DNA from: SIG78 sp045635745
GTDB taxonomy: Bacteria; Verrucomicrobiota; Lentisphaeria; Victivallales; Victivallaceae
DNA length: 64,000 nt
Direction: 5' to 3'
Assembly: GCA_045635745.1 (NCBI GenBank)
Contig: JAZTWG010000050.1
Location: 1-64,000 of the forward strand
In this document: positions 34,742 through 42,814 of the stretch, piece after piece
Numbering within the stretch: the stretch's first letter is position 1
Layout: each line of letters begins with the position of its first letter
Program-made: the position numbers and the translations under genes
Notes under the pieces: generated by a model
What the model saw: the letters and a program-made list of their open reading frames with translations, nothing else
Told to the model about the DNA's origin: nothing
Database searches by the model: none

Positions 34742-35572
34742 TTAAGGATTGTTTTTTTTGCGGTATTCAGCGGGTGTCATTGCATATTTTTTCTGAAATT
34801 TGCGGTAAAAGGCATCCACTCCGCCAAAACCGACTTCATCAGCTATCTTGGAGATAGCCATGGGAGTTTGCCGTAAAAGTCTGGCGGCGGCTTCCAAACG
34901 CAAATTCACAATATACAGCAATGGCGAGATTTCAAAATAACGTTTCCAGGCCCGGTAAAAGCTGGCGCGGGACATGTTGTACTGCCGGGCGATCGCTTCG
35001 GTGGAAAGTTTTTCATTGTAATGCACCTGCATCCAGATCGATGCATTGCGGATGGTGGTTTCTTCATCCGGAGCTGTGAGACTCTCGGTGTGAAAAAGTT
35101 CACGCAGCAGCTTGAAACATATCCAGTCGATTTCATCGACCGCTCCCGGTGTATAGATCGAATACAGACAGCGGCGGAAATCTTTTATCAGCTCTCTTAT
35201 CGTTTGTGTCATAGTGAACTCTTTGACATCTTCATCGGGCAGCAGCCCCAGCCTTGTCAGCTCGTTGGCAATTTCTGTGGGGTACTGAAAAGCGATAGTA
35301 TCGCGTGGTTCCGGCTGGGTACTGTTTATTGCCACTCCCGGGCGTTTTATAAGCACGTGCGGAAAAGTCGCGGCGCAAGGTACGCCATTTACTTCATCCA
35401 TGCACTTGTCGGCATCGCATGCCAGACGCAATGAAAGCTCTATACCATCTTCCAGTGAAGATGGTATATTTACCGGACGGACGACCCGCCAGCAGAAATA
35501 CAGTTTCGATACCTGAAAAGGAAATTTGCTTTTTCTGGGCAAAGAGCACGTTATAAGTGTCTGCAAACTCAT
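34742..35572 (-). CDS. AraC-family transcriptional regulator
   Basis: A 276-residue regulator. The start is set at ATG 35572, eight bases after AGGAG; a longer in-frame extension lacks a ribosome site. The C-terminal DNA-binding domain carries two helix-turn-helix units (about 189-211, STEAIARQYNMSRASFYR, and 239-262, SKIADEVGFGGVDAFYRKF). The N-terminal part (1-170) is a ligand-sensing region of unrecognised type with three Cys. The gene is transcribed divergently from the GH42-DUF4434-GH2 operon, which it very probably controls in response to a sugar. Confidence 0.93.
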   Translation of the reverse strand: MSLQTLITCSLPRKSKFPFQVSKLYFCWRVVRPVNIPSSLEDGIELSLRLACDADKCMDEVNGVPCAATFPHVLIKRPGVAINSTQPEPRDTIAFQYPTEIANELTRLGLLPDEDVKEFTMTQTIRELIKDFRRCLYSIYTPGAVDEIDWICFKLLRELFHTESLTAPDEETTIRNASIWMQVHYNEKLSTEAIARQYNMSRASFYRAWKRYFEISPLLYIVNLRLEAAARLLRQTPMAISKIADEVGFGGVDAFYRKFQKKYAMTPAEYRKKNNP

Positions 35573-35594
35573 AGATTTTTCTCCTATGGGAAAT

Positions 35595-35623
35595 AAGCTA
35601 CACCCAAAATTTGGGTTTGTCAA
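35595..35623 (-). promoter_or_regulatory. araC-like promoter with palindrome filling its spacer
   Basis: Minus-strand TTGACA (35618-35623), exactly 17 bases, TAGCTT (35595-35600). The spacer contains the palindrome ACCCAAAATTTGGGT (35602-35616), with 7-bp arms around one base. A protein bound there would cover the promoter, pointing to autoregulation or a second regulator. Confidence 0.65.
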
Positions 35624-35625
35624 GC

Positions 35626-35663
35626 TTTTTGATACGATTTCATATACTTTTTTGAGATGATAT
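35626..35663 (+). promoter_or_regulatory. Candidate AraC-type direct-repeat site
   Basis: TTTTTGATACGATTT and TTTTTGAGATGATAT match at 12 of 15 positions and are spaced 23 bases apart, about two helical turns. The second copy ends five bases before the -35 box of the glycosidase operon, the usual class II activator position for AraC proteins. The region is AT-rich, so chance similarity is possible. Confidence 0.4.
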
Positions 35664-35667
35664 TGTC

Positions 35668-35696
35668 TTGACGAAAAATGTTTTTTTTACTATATT
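35668..35696 (+). promoter_or_regulatory. Promoter of the GH42-DUF4434-GH2 operon
   Basis: TTGACG-N17-TATATT, 67 bases upstream of the GH42 start codon. Confidence 0.68.
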
Positions 35697-35763
35697 ACTC
35701 TCAAGGATGTTTTTATCTGTTGCTTTTGAGCAAAAAACGGAGTGGATTGGCAAGGGAGGATAT

Positions 35764-37809
35764 ATGCATCAGCTTCATCCGGATCGTTTTTATTTTGGTA
35801 CACAGTACTATCGCGCCCCAACCCCATTGAGTGAAGAGTGGGCCGGCGATATTGAAAATATTGCCGGGCTCGGCATGGATTGTTTTCAAATCCGTATGCA
35901 GTGGCGGCGTAACGAACGGGTGAAAGGCGTTTACGAGTTTGACGATGTGGATAAACTGCTGACTCTTGCCCGGGCGCATAAGCTCAAAGTGGTAATCAAA
36001 TTTCTGATGGAAAATGCTCCGGATTATGTTTTCAACGAATTCGGCGGAGTTGCAGTGCGGCCGGATGGCTCAAAGATCGGTTACGATGGCAATGGAGCGT
36101 TCTATATCGGAGGTTTCCGGCCCTGTTTTGATAATCCGCAAGTTATGGAACACGCCATAAAGTTTGTCAGAACTGCAGTTGAACGCTATTGCGACAATCC
36201 GGATATAATTTTGTGGAACGTTTGGAACGAGCCGCGTATCCATCGGCATGAGTGTGCCTGCAAGCACTCGTTGGCCGCTTACCGTGATTATTTGCGCCAA
36301 CGCTTCGGTACGGTGGAAAATCTCAATAAATTTCTCGGCAAGGCGTGGGATTGTTTTGATTCTGTTCAAGCACCCACCACTGCGCTTACTTACTCGGAAA
36401 TATGTTTGTGGCGGCAATGGAGCCATAAAACTCTCAATGGCTGGCTGCGGCAATTGCGCGATGCAGTACGCTCGGTGGATACCAGTCGTCCGGTCATGGC
36501 CCATGTGGGGTGCTGCAATCTGATCAATGAGCCGATCGATGACTGTACCGACGATTTGGAAAATGCAAGACTTTTTGATTTTTACGGCACCAGTTTCCCG
36601 GTCGGCGAAAGCTTTAATACTCCGGCGGCACAAGCTCAAGGTTTTATGATCGGCGAGTGGCTGCGTAATGTTTCGGAATATTTCTGGGTACACGAGCTGT
36701 ATCCGGAATGGGGCGACTGGACCGGCAGGCTGCCGGTGTCGGAGTTCCGGTACAAAGTGATGTCGGCGCTTGCCTGCGGCTGTAAAGGTTTGATCCTGTG
36801 GCAATACCGGGCTGAACGGCTGGGGCATGAAAACGATCTGGCCGGCGTGGTGAATATCGATGGATCGTTCAAGCCGGTTACTTATGAGTGTGCGGATCTT
36901 ATAAAATTCATCAAACGCAACAGTGAGTTTCTTTATAACTCCAGAGTGCAGCCGCATCGGGTGGGGATCATGTTTGATCTGGCCTGCGATATGGTCAGCA
37001 GCGCGGAGACCCGCAACCGCGACGGCAATCTGAAACGGCCCAATGGCGGACTTTATCCATATAAAGATAACATTCTCGGCATCTATACACTTATGCACGA
37101 ACTTAAACTTGCGCCGCAGATTTTTGACAGCCGGCGTCTGGCAGAAAAACTTTCGGAAATCGATGTACTTTATCTGCCGGAATACTTTATTGCCGACAAA
37201 GAAAATCTCGCTCTTATCCGCGACTTTGCTGCCCGCGGCGGTAAAGTTATTGCCGAAGAAGGCATTGCTTTGCGGCAGGCTAATACATGGCTGAACTATC
37301 CCTGGCCGGGCGAGGAGTTGGAAAAGGATTTCGGAGTAAAAATCAATGAGCGGGTAGCCACTGAAAGGGTCGCACCGTGGTACTTTGATTGCGATAATGT
37401 TACCGCACAGGCTTCCGGCTACGCTTCGGCGCTTGAAGTTGTGGGCGATGATGTGGAAGTCATTGCTCATTGGCATGATGGCCGCCCGGCAGTGACCCGT
37501 TGCGGCAATTTTACATTTGTCGGTACCACGCTGGGATGTCTGCGTCAGCACCGGCACGGCAATGCCGGACAGAATGAAAATAATGCTGAAGCTGCCCGCA
37601 AGATGATGCGGAAGCTGCTGCAGGATTATATCGGGTTGCCGCAGCTGCCGGAAAGTGTTGCTGTCCGCAAGCTTTCTGACGGCAGCCGGACGGGGTATTT
37701 TATTTTCAACCGCGCCCACGAAGCTGTGAGTTTTGAGCTGGAAGGTCAAATTGTTACCGTGGAAGCCCGCGACTCGGTGCTGTGGCTCAATGGCAATATA
37801 GATCGATAA
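35764..37809 (+). CDS. GH42-like beta-galactosidase
   Basis: A 681-residue clan GH-A glycosidase. The start is ATG 35764 behind GGGAGG; no signal peptide follows, so it acts in the cytoplasm. FYFGTQYYRAPTPLSEEW at the N-terminus is typical of GH42. The acid/base lies in WNEP (about 153-156), followed by HECACKH, a remnant of the family's Cys metal site. The likely nucleophile region is FMIGEWLRN near 298. Residues about 440-600 resemble the trimerisation domain (VLYLPEYFIADKENLALIRD) and a beta-sandwich ends it. It heads a three-gene operon with DUF4434 and GH2 genes. The natural substrate may be a beta-galactoside, but GH42-like enzymes of this length vary. Confidence 0.85.
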   Translation: MHQLHPDRFYFGTQYYRAPTPLSEEWAGDIENIAGLGMDCFQIRMQWRRNERVKGVYEFDDVDKLLTLARAHKLKVVIKFLMENAPDYVFNEFGGVAVRPDGSKIGYDGNGAFYIGGFRPCFDNPQVMEHAIKFVRTAVERYCDNPDIILWNVWNEPRIHRHECACKHSLAAYRDYLRQRFGTVENLNKFLGKAWDCFDSVQAPTTALTYSEICLWRQWSHKTLNGWLRQLRDAVRSVDTSRPVMAHVGCCNLINEPIDDCTDDLENARLFDFYGTSFPVGESFNTPAAQAQGFMIGEWLRNVSEYFWVHELYPEWGDWTGRLPVSEFRYKVMSALACGCKGLILWQYRAERLGHENDLAGVVNIDGSFKPVTYECADLIKFIKRNSEFLYNSRVQPHRVGIMFDLACDMVSSAETRNRDGNLKRPNGGLYPYKDNILGIYTLMHELKLAPQIFDSRRLAEKLSEIDVLYLPEYFIADKENLALIRDFAARGGKVIAEEGIALRQANTWLNYPWPGEELEKDFGVKINERVATERVAPWYFDCDNVTAQASGYASALEVVGDDVEVIAHWHDGRPAVTRCGNFTFVGTTLGCLRQHRHGNAGQNENNAEAARKMMRKLLQDYIGLPQLPESVAVRKLSDGSRTGYFIFNRAHEAVSFELEGQIVTVEARDSVLWLNGNIDR

Positions 37810-37842
37810 TGGATTTTTATAGAGATAACCGGAGAGGTCTGA

Positions 37843-38841
37843 ATGCTTAAAAATGTTGAATTGAAACCTATTACAGGTACTTTTATAAATATGCTTGTTC
37901 CCGATACCGGGATCAGCAACAACGGCTTGAGAGAGTGGGAACAGGATTTCAAGATGATGAAGGCGCTTGGTATGGACCAGCTCTTCATTATCCGTACCGA
38001 ATTTGAACAGGGCGGGGTGTGGCTTTCTGCCGAGGATCCGCGCTCAACCACCTGGCCGGAAGACGAAAATCTGCTTGATATGGCGTTCCGGCTGGGCGAA
38101 AAATATGATATGAGCGTTTATCTCGGCGGTCCGGTCAGCATCAGCAATCTGCACAAGGGCGATTGGCTCAAAGAGATCGACGACAACAAGCGCTATTACG
38201 ACCGTACCGTGCCGAAGTATCAGCATTACAAGTGCTTCAAGGGGTTGTATGCTTCGCTGGAAGCGCTGCCGTGGCATTTCAACTTTCTGGATATTGCGCG
38301 CGAAGTTCTTAAATACATGAAGAGTACCTGGCCGGAAAAAAAGACCTTTATCAGCCCGATAATCAATGGCGTGCTGGGCGATTATTCGACTAAATATACC
38401 GCCGATCAGTGGGTGGATATTTACCGGAGGTATTTTTACGATCACCTTGCCGGTGTGCTGGATTACTGCGCGCCGCAGGATTGGTTTGCCGCTCCGGCGT
38501 GCCATTACGGCGAAATTCAGGATAACAGTTACGCTGAATGGTTCAGCAAGATGGGCAGACTTTTTGACGAGTGCGGTATTGAATTGTGGAGCAATCTGGA
38601 GTCTTTCCAGCGGCCGTTTCCCGGTCATGGTGAACCCCGCGGGGTTTTCCGGCAGAGCGATTACCGCACGATGTATATGAAATTGGCAGAAGCTTCGCCA
38701 TTGGTCAAACGGATCATCACTTACGATTATTTCAGCTGTATGAGCCCCAATACTGAATGGGGATCCAGCCGCCGTTTGCTGGCTCGCTATATGGAAATGA
38801 TCGGCAAAGACCCGGCTATCATAGATGAGATTTTTAATTAA
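37843..38841 (+). CDS. DUF4434-domain TIM-barrel protein
   Basis: This 332-residue protein matches the DUF4434 pattern: ITGTFINMLVPDTGISNNGL followed by DFKMMKALGMDQLFIIR. Later strands end in candidate catalytic acids (for example IELWSNLESFQRPF near 250 and YDYFSCMSPN near 302). The domain is predicted to be a glycosidase-type TIM barrel, but no activity is established as far as I know. It lies 33 bases after GH42 and 13 before GH2, so it should work on the same glycan. No signal peptide is visible. Ribosome site GGAGAGG. Confidence 0.8.
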   Translation: MLKNVELKPITGTFINMLVPDTGISNNGLREWEQDFKMMKALGMDQLFIIRTEFEQGGVWLSAEDPRSTTWPEDENLLDMAFRLGEKYDMSVYLGGPVSISNLHKGDWLKEIDDNKRYYDRTVPKYQHYKCFKGLYASLEALPWHFNFLDIAREVLKYMKSTWPEKKTFISPIINGVLGDYSTKYTADQWVDIYRRYFYDHLAGVLDYCAPQDWFAAPACHYGEIQDNSYAEWFSKMGRLFDECGIELWSNLESFQRPFPGHGEPRGVFRQSDYRTMYMKLAEASPLVKRIITYDYFSCMSPNTEWGSSRRLLARYMEMIGKDPAIIDEIFN

Positions 38842-38854
38842 GGAGATTTGAGTT

Positions 38855-41335
38855 ATGCAAATGTTTCTGGATGGAAATGATTGGAAAGTGCAGTATTTTG
38901 TTTCGCAGATCGAAGCAAAGACCCGCCCCAACCCCCATATAAAAAATATGTTTATGGACACAACGCGCAGTGCCGGTTTTATCAGAGCCAATGTTGATGT
39001 TCAGGACTTTATGCCGGCAACTGTTCCCGGTTGCGACCGCAGTATTCTGCTGGAAAATGGTGAGATCGATGATCCCTATTTCGGCAGAAATGCCGACCGC
39101 AGCCGCTGGCCGGAAGAGTTCGAGTGGGCTTTCCGTAAAGAATTCACTTTGCCGGAAGAGTGGAAAAACTGCCGCCAGATAACGCTTAAACTCCACAGCG
39201 CCGGTTATAAAGCGGTGGCTTTTCTCAACGATGAATATCTCGGCGAAAGAACCGGCATGTTTGCGGCGTGGGAATATGATGTATCGCGCGAGATCAATCG
39301 CGAAGGTAAAAATGTTTTGAGTCTGATTTTTGAACCGGCACCGAAGGCGTCGCCGAATCACAGCAGTAACGAGCCGGCGGAATTTGCCTATTTCCACTTC
39401 TGCCAGATGAGTTTTGGCTGGGACTGGGCGCGAACGGTGGTTCCGACCGGGATTTTTGACCATGTGGAACTGCGCGGTTCGGAGCAGTCAAGAGTGCGGG
39501 ATTGTTCGTTTATCACCCGCGGCAAATCAGTCAAACTGGGTGTGGAAATCGGTACCCTGGACGATTGCACGCAGGAACTTACCTGCACGCTGGAACCGCT
39601 GAACTTTTCCGGCAAATCGCTGACACTCAAGCGCAATGTGGAACTGGTTGCCGGCAAAGTCAATACTTTCGACTGGGAATTCGATTTTCCTGAAGCCGAA
39701 CTCTGGTACCCCAACGGATACGGCGAACAGAAACTTTACACGCTGACTTTGTCCATGCCGGGCGATAAATTCAGTAAACAGGTCGGATTCCGGGATCTGG
39801 AAATGCTCCGCAATCCGGGCAGCTGCGAAGAATCCTACCCGCTTACATTCTGTATCAACGGCAAGAAAGTCTTTGCGCGCGGTCTGAACTGGGTGCCGGC
39901 GGATATGATTTTTTCCCGGCTGACTGCCGAACTTTATGAGCGCGAAGTGCGTCTGGCCAAAGAAGCGGGTTTCAATTTGTTCCGCGTCTGGGGCGGCGGT
40001 CTGGTGGAAAAAGATGATTTCTATGCCGCCTGCGACCGGCACGGTATGCTGGTCTGGCAGGAATTCCCGCATGCCTGCAGCCAGTACCCGGATAATCCGC
40101 GCTATATTGCCGAAAAGGCTGTCGAAGGCGAAGCGGTTGTCCGCAAGCTCCGCAATCATGTTGCCATGGCCATGTACTGCGGCGGCAACGAGGTGCTTTA
40201 TTACGGCGAAATACCGTTCCATCCCATCTACGAAAATTACCGGGAGCTGGTCAATAAACTTGCTCCGGGTATGCCTTATCATATCTCTTCGCCCGACCAG
40301 TCCCGCCCCGGTGAGCGCGATCACGGTCCGTGGCTTTACTGCAGTCACAGCTTCTGGAACAAACACAAACGCCTGCTGTCCAGTGAATTCGGCTGTCCGG
40401 GCTGGGCGGAACTGGAATCGCAAGCCAGGTTTATTCCTGCCAATGAACCCTGTCCGAATGGGCAGAGTTACAAGTTCCACTTTTCGGAGTGCAAACCCAT
40501 GGAAGGGCATTACAAAAACTTCCAGCCGGAAAAAACACCGCGCGATATGACCTGTATGAATATGTATATCCAAGCCGATCAGCTGGAATACGCCATGGGG
40601 CATTACCGGACGCTTTTCCCGGAAGCCAGCGGCTGCTACATCTGGCAGTACAATGAATCGTGGCCCACAAACTCTTACAGCATAATCGACTTTTACAGCC
40701 GCCCGAAAATGGGATATTACAGCACCAGCCGCAGTAATAAAGCAGTAATGGCGTTTCTGGAAGATGAATCGTGGTGTATTGCCGACGGCAAATATCAGGG
40801 CAAACTCTATATGGTCAGCGATCACGCGGAAGTCAAAAATGCTGTAACAGCTTTGAAAGTTATGGATATACGCGGCAAAGAGCTTTACAGCCAGACCTTT
40901 TCCGGCGATTATCCGCAGGGTGTAAGCGCGATCGGCAATGTGGAGTTTGAGCTTGCCGGCGAGCTGGAAAGCAATATAGCTATTGTAAAATACTCTGTAA
41001 GCACCGGCGAAAGCGTTATCTGGGAACATGAGCGCATTTACGGCGTGCCGGATATGAGCAGAATTCTGCACACCGCAAGCACCACTTTGCAGTATACTGC
41101 CAGCGTAAGCGATCTTGCTGACGGCGAAAAACTTCTGACCGTAACGGTGGAAAATACCGGCAGCGCAGCAGCGCTTTTTGTGCGGGCCGATCTGCCGGAA
41201 AATGAACTTTACAGCGTTTACTGGCTGGATAACTACCGCATGATCGAACCGGGAGCCAAGCGTGAGTTTTATGCCAAACTCACTGCCGGTACTGTACCGG
41301 GCAAGGTTACTTTGCGGGGATGGAACACCCGGTAA
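38855..41335 (+). CDS. GH2 beta-mannosidase-like enzyme
   Basis: An 826-residue cytoplasmic exo-glycosidase with the size and layout of GH2 beta-mannosidases. A sugar-binding jelly roll (about 1-200) includes SFGWDWAR, a mannosidase-type mark. An immunoglobulin-like domain is followed by the TIM barrel with VWGGGLVEKDDFYAACDRHG and WQEFPHACSQYP. The catalytic pair is E446 in CGGNEVL and E511 in SSEFGCPGW. Two further beta domains end it. It is third in the operon with GH42 and DUF4434, so together they may depolymerise a galactose- and mannose-containing oligosaccharide. The substrate is inferred. Confidence 0.9.
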   Translation: MQMFLDGNDWKVQYFVSQIEAKTRPNPHIKNMFMDTTRSAGFIRANVDVQDFMPATVPGCDRSILLENGEIDDPYFGRNADRSRWPEEFEWAFRKEFTLPEEWKNCRQITLKLHSAGYKAVAFLNDEYLGERTGMFAAWEYDVSREINREGKNVLSLIFEPAPKASPNHSSNEPAEFAYFHFCQMSFGWDWARTVVPTGIFDHVELRGSEQSRVRDCSFITRGKSVKLGVEIGTLDDCTQELTCTLEPLNFSGKSLTLKRNVELVAGKVNTFDWEFDFPEAELWYPNGYGEQKLYTLTLSMPGDKFSKQVGFRDLEMLRNPGSCEESYPLTFCINGKKVFARGLNWVPADMIFSRLTAELYEREVRLAKEAGFNLFRVWGGGLVEKDDFYAACDRHGMLVWQEFPHACSQYPDNPRYIAEKAVEGEAVVRKLRNHVAMAMYCGGNEVLYYGEIPFHPIYENYRELVNKLAPGMPYHISSPDQSRPGERDHGPWLYCSHSFWNKHKRLLSSEFGCPGWAELESQARFIPANEPCPNGQSYKFHFSECKPMEGHYKNFQPEKTPRDMTCMNMYIQADQLEYAMGHYRTLFPEASGCYIWQYNESWPTNSYSIIDFYSRPKMGYYSTSRSNKAVMAFLEDESWCIADGKYQGKLYMVSDHAEVKNAVTALKVMDIRGKELYSQTFSGDYPQGVSAIGNVEFELAGELESNIAIVKYSVSTGESVIWEHERIYGVPDMSRILHTASTTLQYTASVSDLADGEKLLTVTVENTGSAAALFVRADLPENELYSVYWLDNYRMIEPGAKREFYAKLTAGTVPGKVTLRGWNTR

Positions 41336-41340
41336 GAAAA

Positions 41341-41362
41341 GCTGTTTTCCAGCGTTTTTTTT
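41341..41362 (+). terminator. Weak intrinsic terminator after GH2
   Basis: A short stem GCTG/CAGC extended by A-T pairs, followed by GTTTTTTTT, lies 6 bases past the GH2 stop. Some read-through into the next locus is plausible. Confidence 0.5.
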
Positions 41363-41458
41363 GATAATTGGAAAGTATAAAAAAATCAACGATATACAAC
41401 GAACAGTAAAACACAGATCATAAAACAGGAGGACCTGCGGGGAAAATAAATTTATCGG

Positions 41459-41479
41459 CAATACTGTTGAGCAGTATTG
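41459..41479. promoter_or_regulatory. Dyad upstream of the pseudopilin/duplication locus
   Basis: CAATACTG and CAGTATTG form a perfect 8-bp inverted repeat around TTGAG, 64 bases before the first gene of the eight-gene locus. I found no convincing promoter boxes next to it, so operator or RNA hairpin roles are both open. Confidence 0.45.
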
Positions 41480-41542
41480 GGGCAGATAAAATTTTTGATA
41501 AAAACTGAAAACATTTCAACCAAAAACAATAGAGAGGGAAAA

Positions 41543-42259
41543 ATGAGAAAAAACGCAAATGAAAATTCCGCCCATGGGCGGGTGAAGCTTAACAGCTTCA
41601 CCCTGATCGAGCTCCTTGTCGTCATTGCTATTATCGCTATTCTGGCGGCAATGCTGCTGCCGGCTCTTTCTGCCGCTCGGGAACGGGCAAGAGCATCCAG
41701 TTGTGCGGCCAATCAGAAACAGTGTGGTGTTGCAATTATTATGTACGCAGATGATAATGACAACTGGACTTTTTGTGCAGGAAAATACTCTACTACAACA
41801 CCGTATCAGAATGTTTACTGGGGACAGTTGATATGCGATGACTTGGAGTATATACAAGATCCTAAAGTTCTTTACTGTCCATCAGGTAAACAGAGTACTT
41901 CCCGTGGTAATACATATGGTTTCCGTACTAAACTTGATAATCACGTATACATTAATTTAGGAATGTCAAGTTTTGGGTGGCAAAATAGTAAATTTACTGC
42001 CAAAGGACGTTTTTCAAGCGATCCGACAACATTTATGATGTTGGCAGACAGTATCAGAACTAATGGATTTCAAGACCAATTCTGGGCATTCAGTTCTAAA
42101 ACTTTTTTCTCAATAGTTCAAATTCGACACAATAAAACAGCCAATATCTTGTTCGCTGATGGGCATGTTGATGCCAGAAATGGAAAAGATCTTGGTGATG
42201 AATTTGAAAAAAATGGTGTATGGACGTATCACAATGGTACTGAAACGCTCACGCAATAA
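41543..42259 (+). CDS. Type II pseudopilin-like protein 1
   Basis: A 238-residue prepilin-like protein. A short charged leader precedes FTLIELLVVIAIIAIL (from F19, with the conserved Glu at +5), the class III prepilin signal cleaved and methylated by PilD. A disordered or beta region follows, ending with a tail containing ANILFADGHVDARNG, the DGH-type ending of the large pilin-like family of Lentisphaerae and Planctomycetes. The start is ATG 41543 after AGAGAGGG; a longer frame upstream lacks a ribosome site. It is the first gene of the eight-gene locus. A role as surface fibre, minor pseudopilin or anchor for the enzymes encoded next is inference. Confidence 0.88.
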   Translation: MRKNANENSAHGRVKLNSFTLIELLVVIAIIAILAAMLLPALSAARERARASSCAANQKQCGVAIIMYADDNDNWTFCAGKYSTTTPYQNVYWGQLICDDLEYIQDPKVLYCPSGKQSTSRGNTYGFRTKLDNHVYINLGMSSFGWQNSKFTAKGRFSSDPTTFMMLADSIRTNGFQDQFWAFSSKTFFSIVQIRHNKTANILFADGHVDARNGKDLGDEFEKNGVWTYHNGTETLTQ

Positions 42260-42272
42260 AAGGAGAAAAATC

Positions 42273-42788
42273 ATGCGTATTGCAACAATTATCATGGCGA
42301 TGATGGCGGCTTTTACTTTGAGTGCTGCCGAAGAAGTCAATCTGATCAAAAACGGCAACTTTGCTGAAGGTACCAAATTCTGGAATGTCTCTCCGCAGGT
42401 GAAACATGTAGCCGCAACCGGAAAAGACGGCAAAAATTTTGTGGTGCTGACCAATCAGCGTTCGGTAATTCAGACCGTGGCGATCGAACCCGATGGTATT
42501 TATGAACTTTCATTTTTAACGAAAGGCGAAAATATCGTTGCCAAAGATAAAACTCAGGGCGGCAGAGTCATCATCCGCGGCGGCAAACGTTATGCCCGTG
42601 GTACCGCAGACCCCAAAGGCGGATGCATGACCGGTACTTTTGACTGGAAACAGGGCAAATGTACGCTGAAAGCTTCCTACTTTCAGTCGCCCAATCTGAC
42701 GATCACACTGTGGTTGGCGGGCGATGGCAAATGCTGCTATACCGATGTAAAACTTGTTAAAGTCGGGTCCGAAAAGAAAGCTCAATAA
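42273..42788 (+). CDS. Small secreted CBM4-like protein 1
   Basis: A 171-residue exported protein with a signal peptide (MRIATIIMAMMAAFTLSAA). One jelly-roll domain like CBM4/9/22 modules follows: EVNLIKNGNFAEGTKFWNV, ELSFLTKGENI, RVIIRGGKRYARG, CMTGTFDWKQGKC. Cys sit at 118, 130, 154 and 155. It is homologous to residues about 19-165 of the large protein encoded next and to the second small protein, which has the same length and the same four Cys positions. It probably binds a glycan or pairs with the large protein outside the cytoplasm. AGGAG site; 13 bases after the pseudopilin gene. Confidence 0.8.
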   Translation: MRIATIIMAMMAAFTLSAAEEVNLIKNGNFAEGTKFWNVSPQVKHVAATGKDGKNFVVLTNQRSVIQTVAIEPDGIYELSFLTKGENIVAKDKTQGGRVIIRGGKRYARGTADPKGGCMTGTFDWKQGKCTLKASYFQSPNLTITLWLAGDGKCCYTDVKLVKVGSEKKAQ

Positions 42789-42814
42789 CCCCCCTGTAAG
42801 GCAGAAAATAAATT

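Noticed and set aside
39527..41461. Long antisense frame (644 codons) opposite the GH2 gene
   Set aside because: Shadow of a clear GH2 enzyme; no ribosome site and a low-quality composition.
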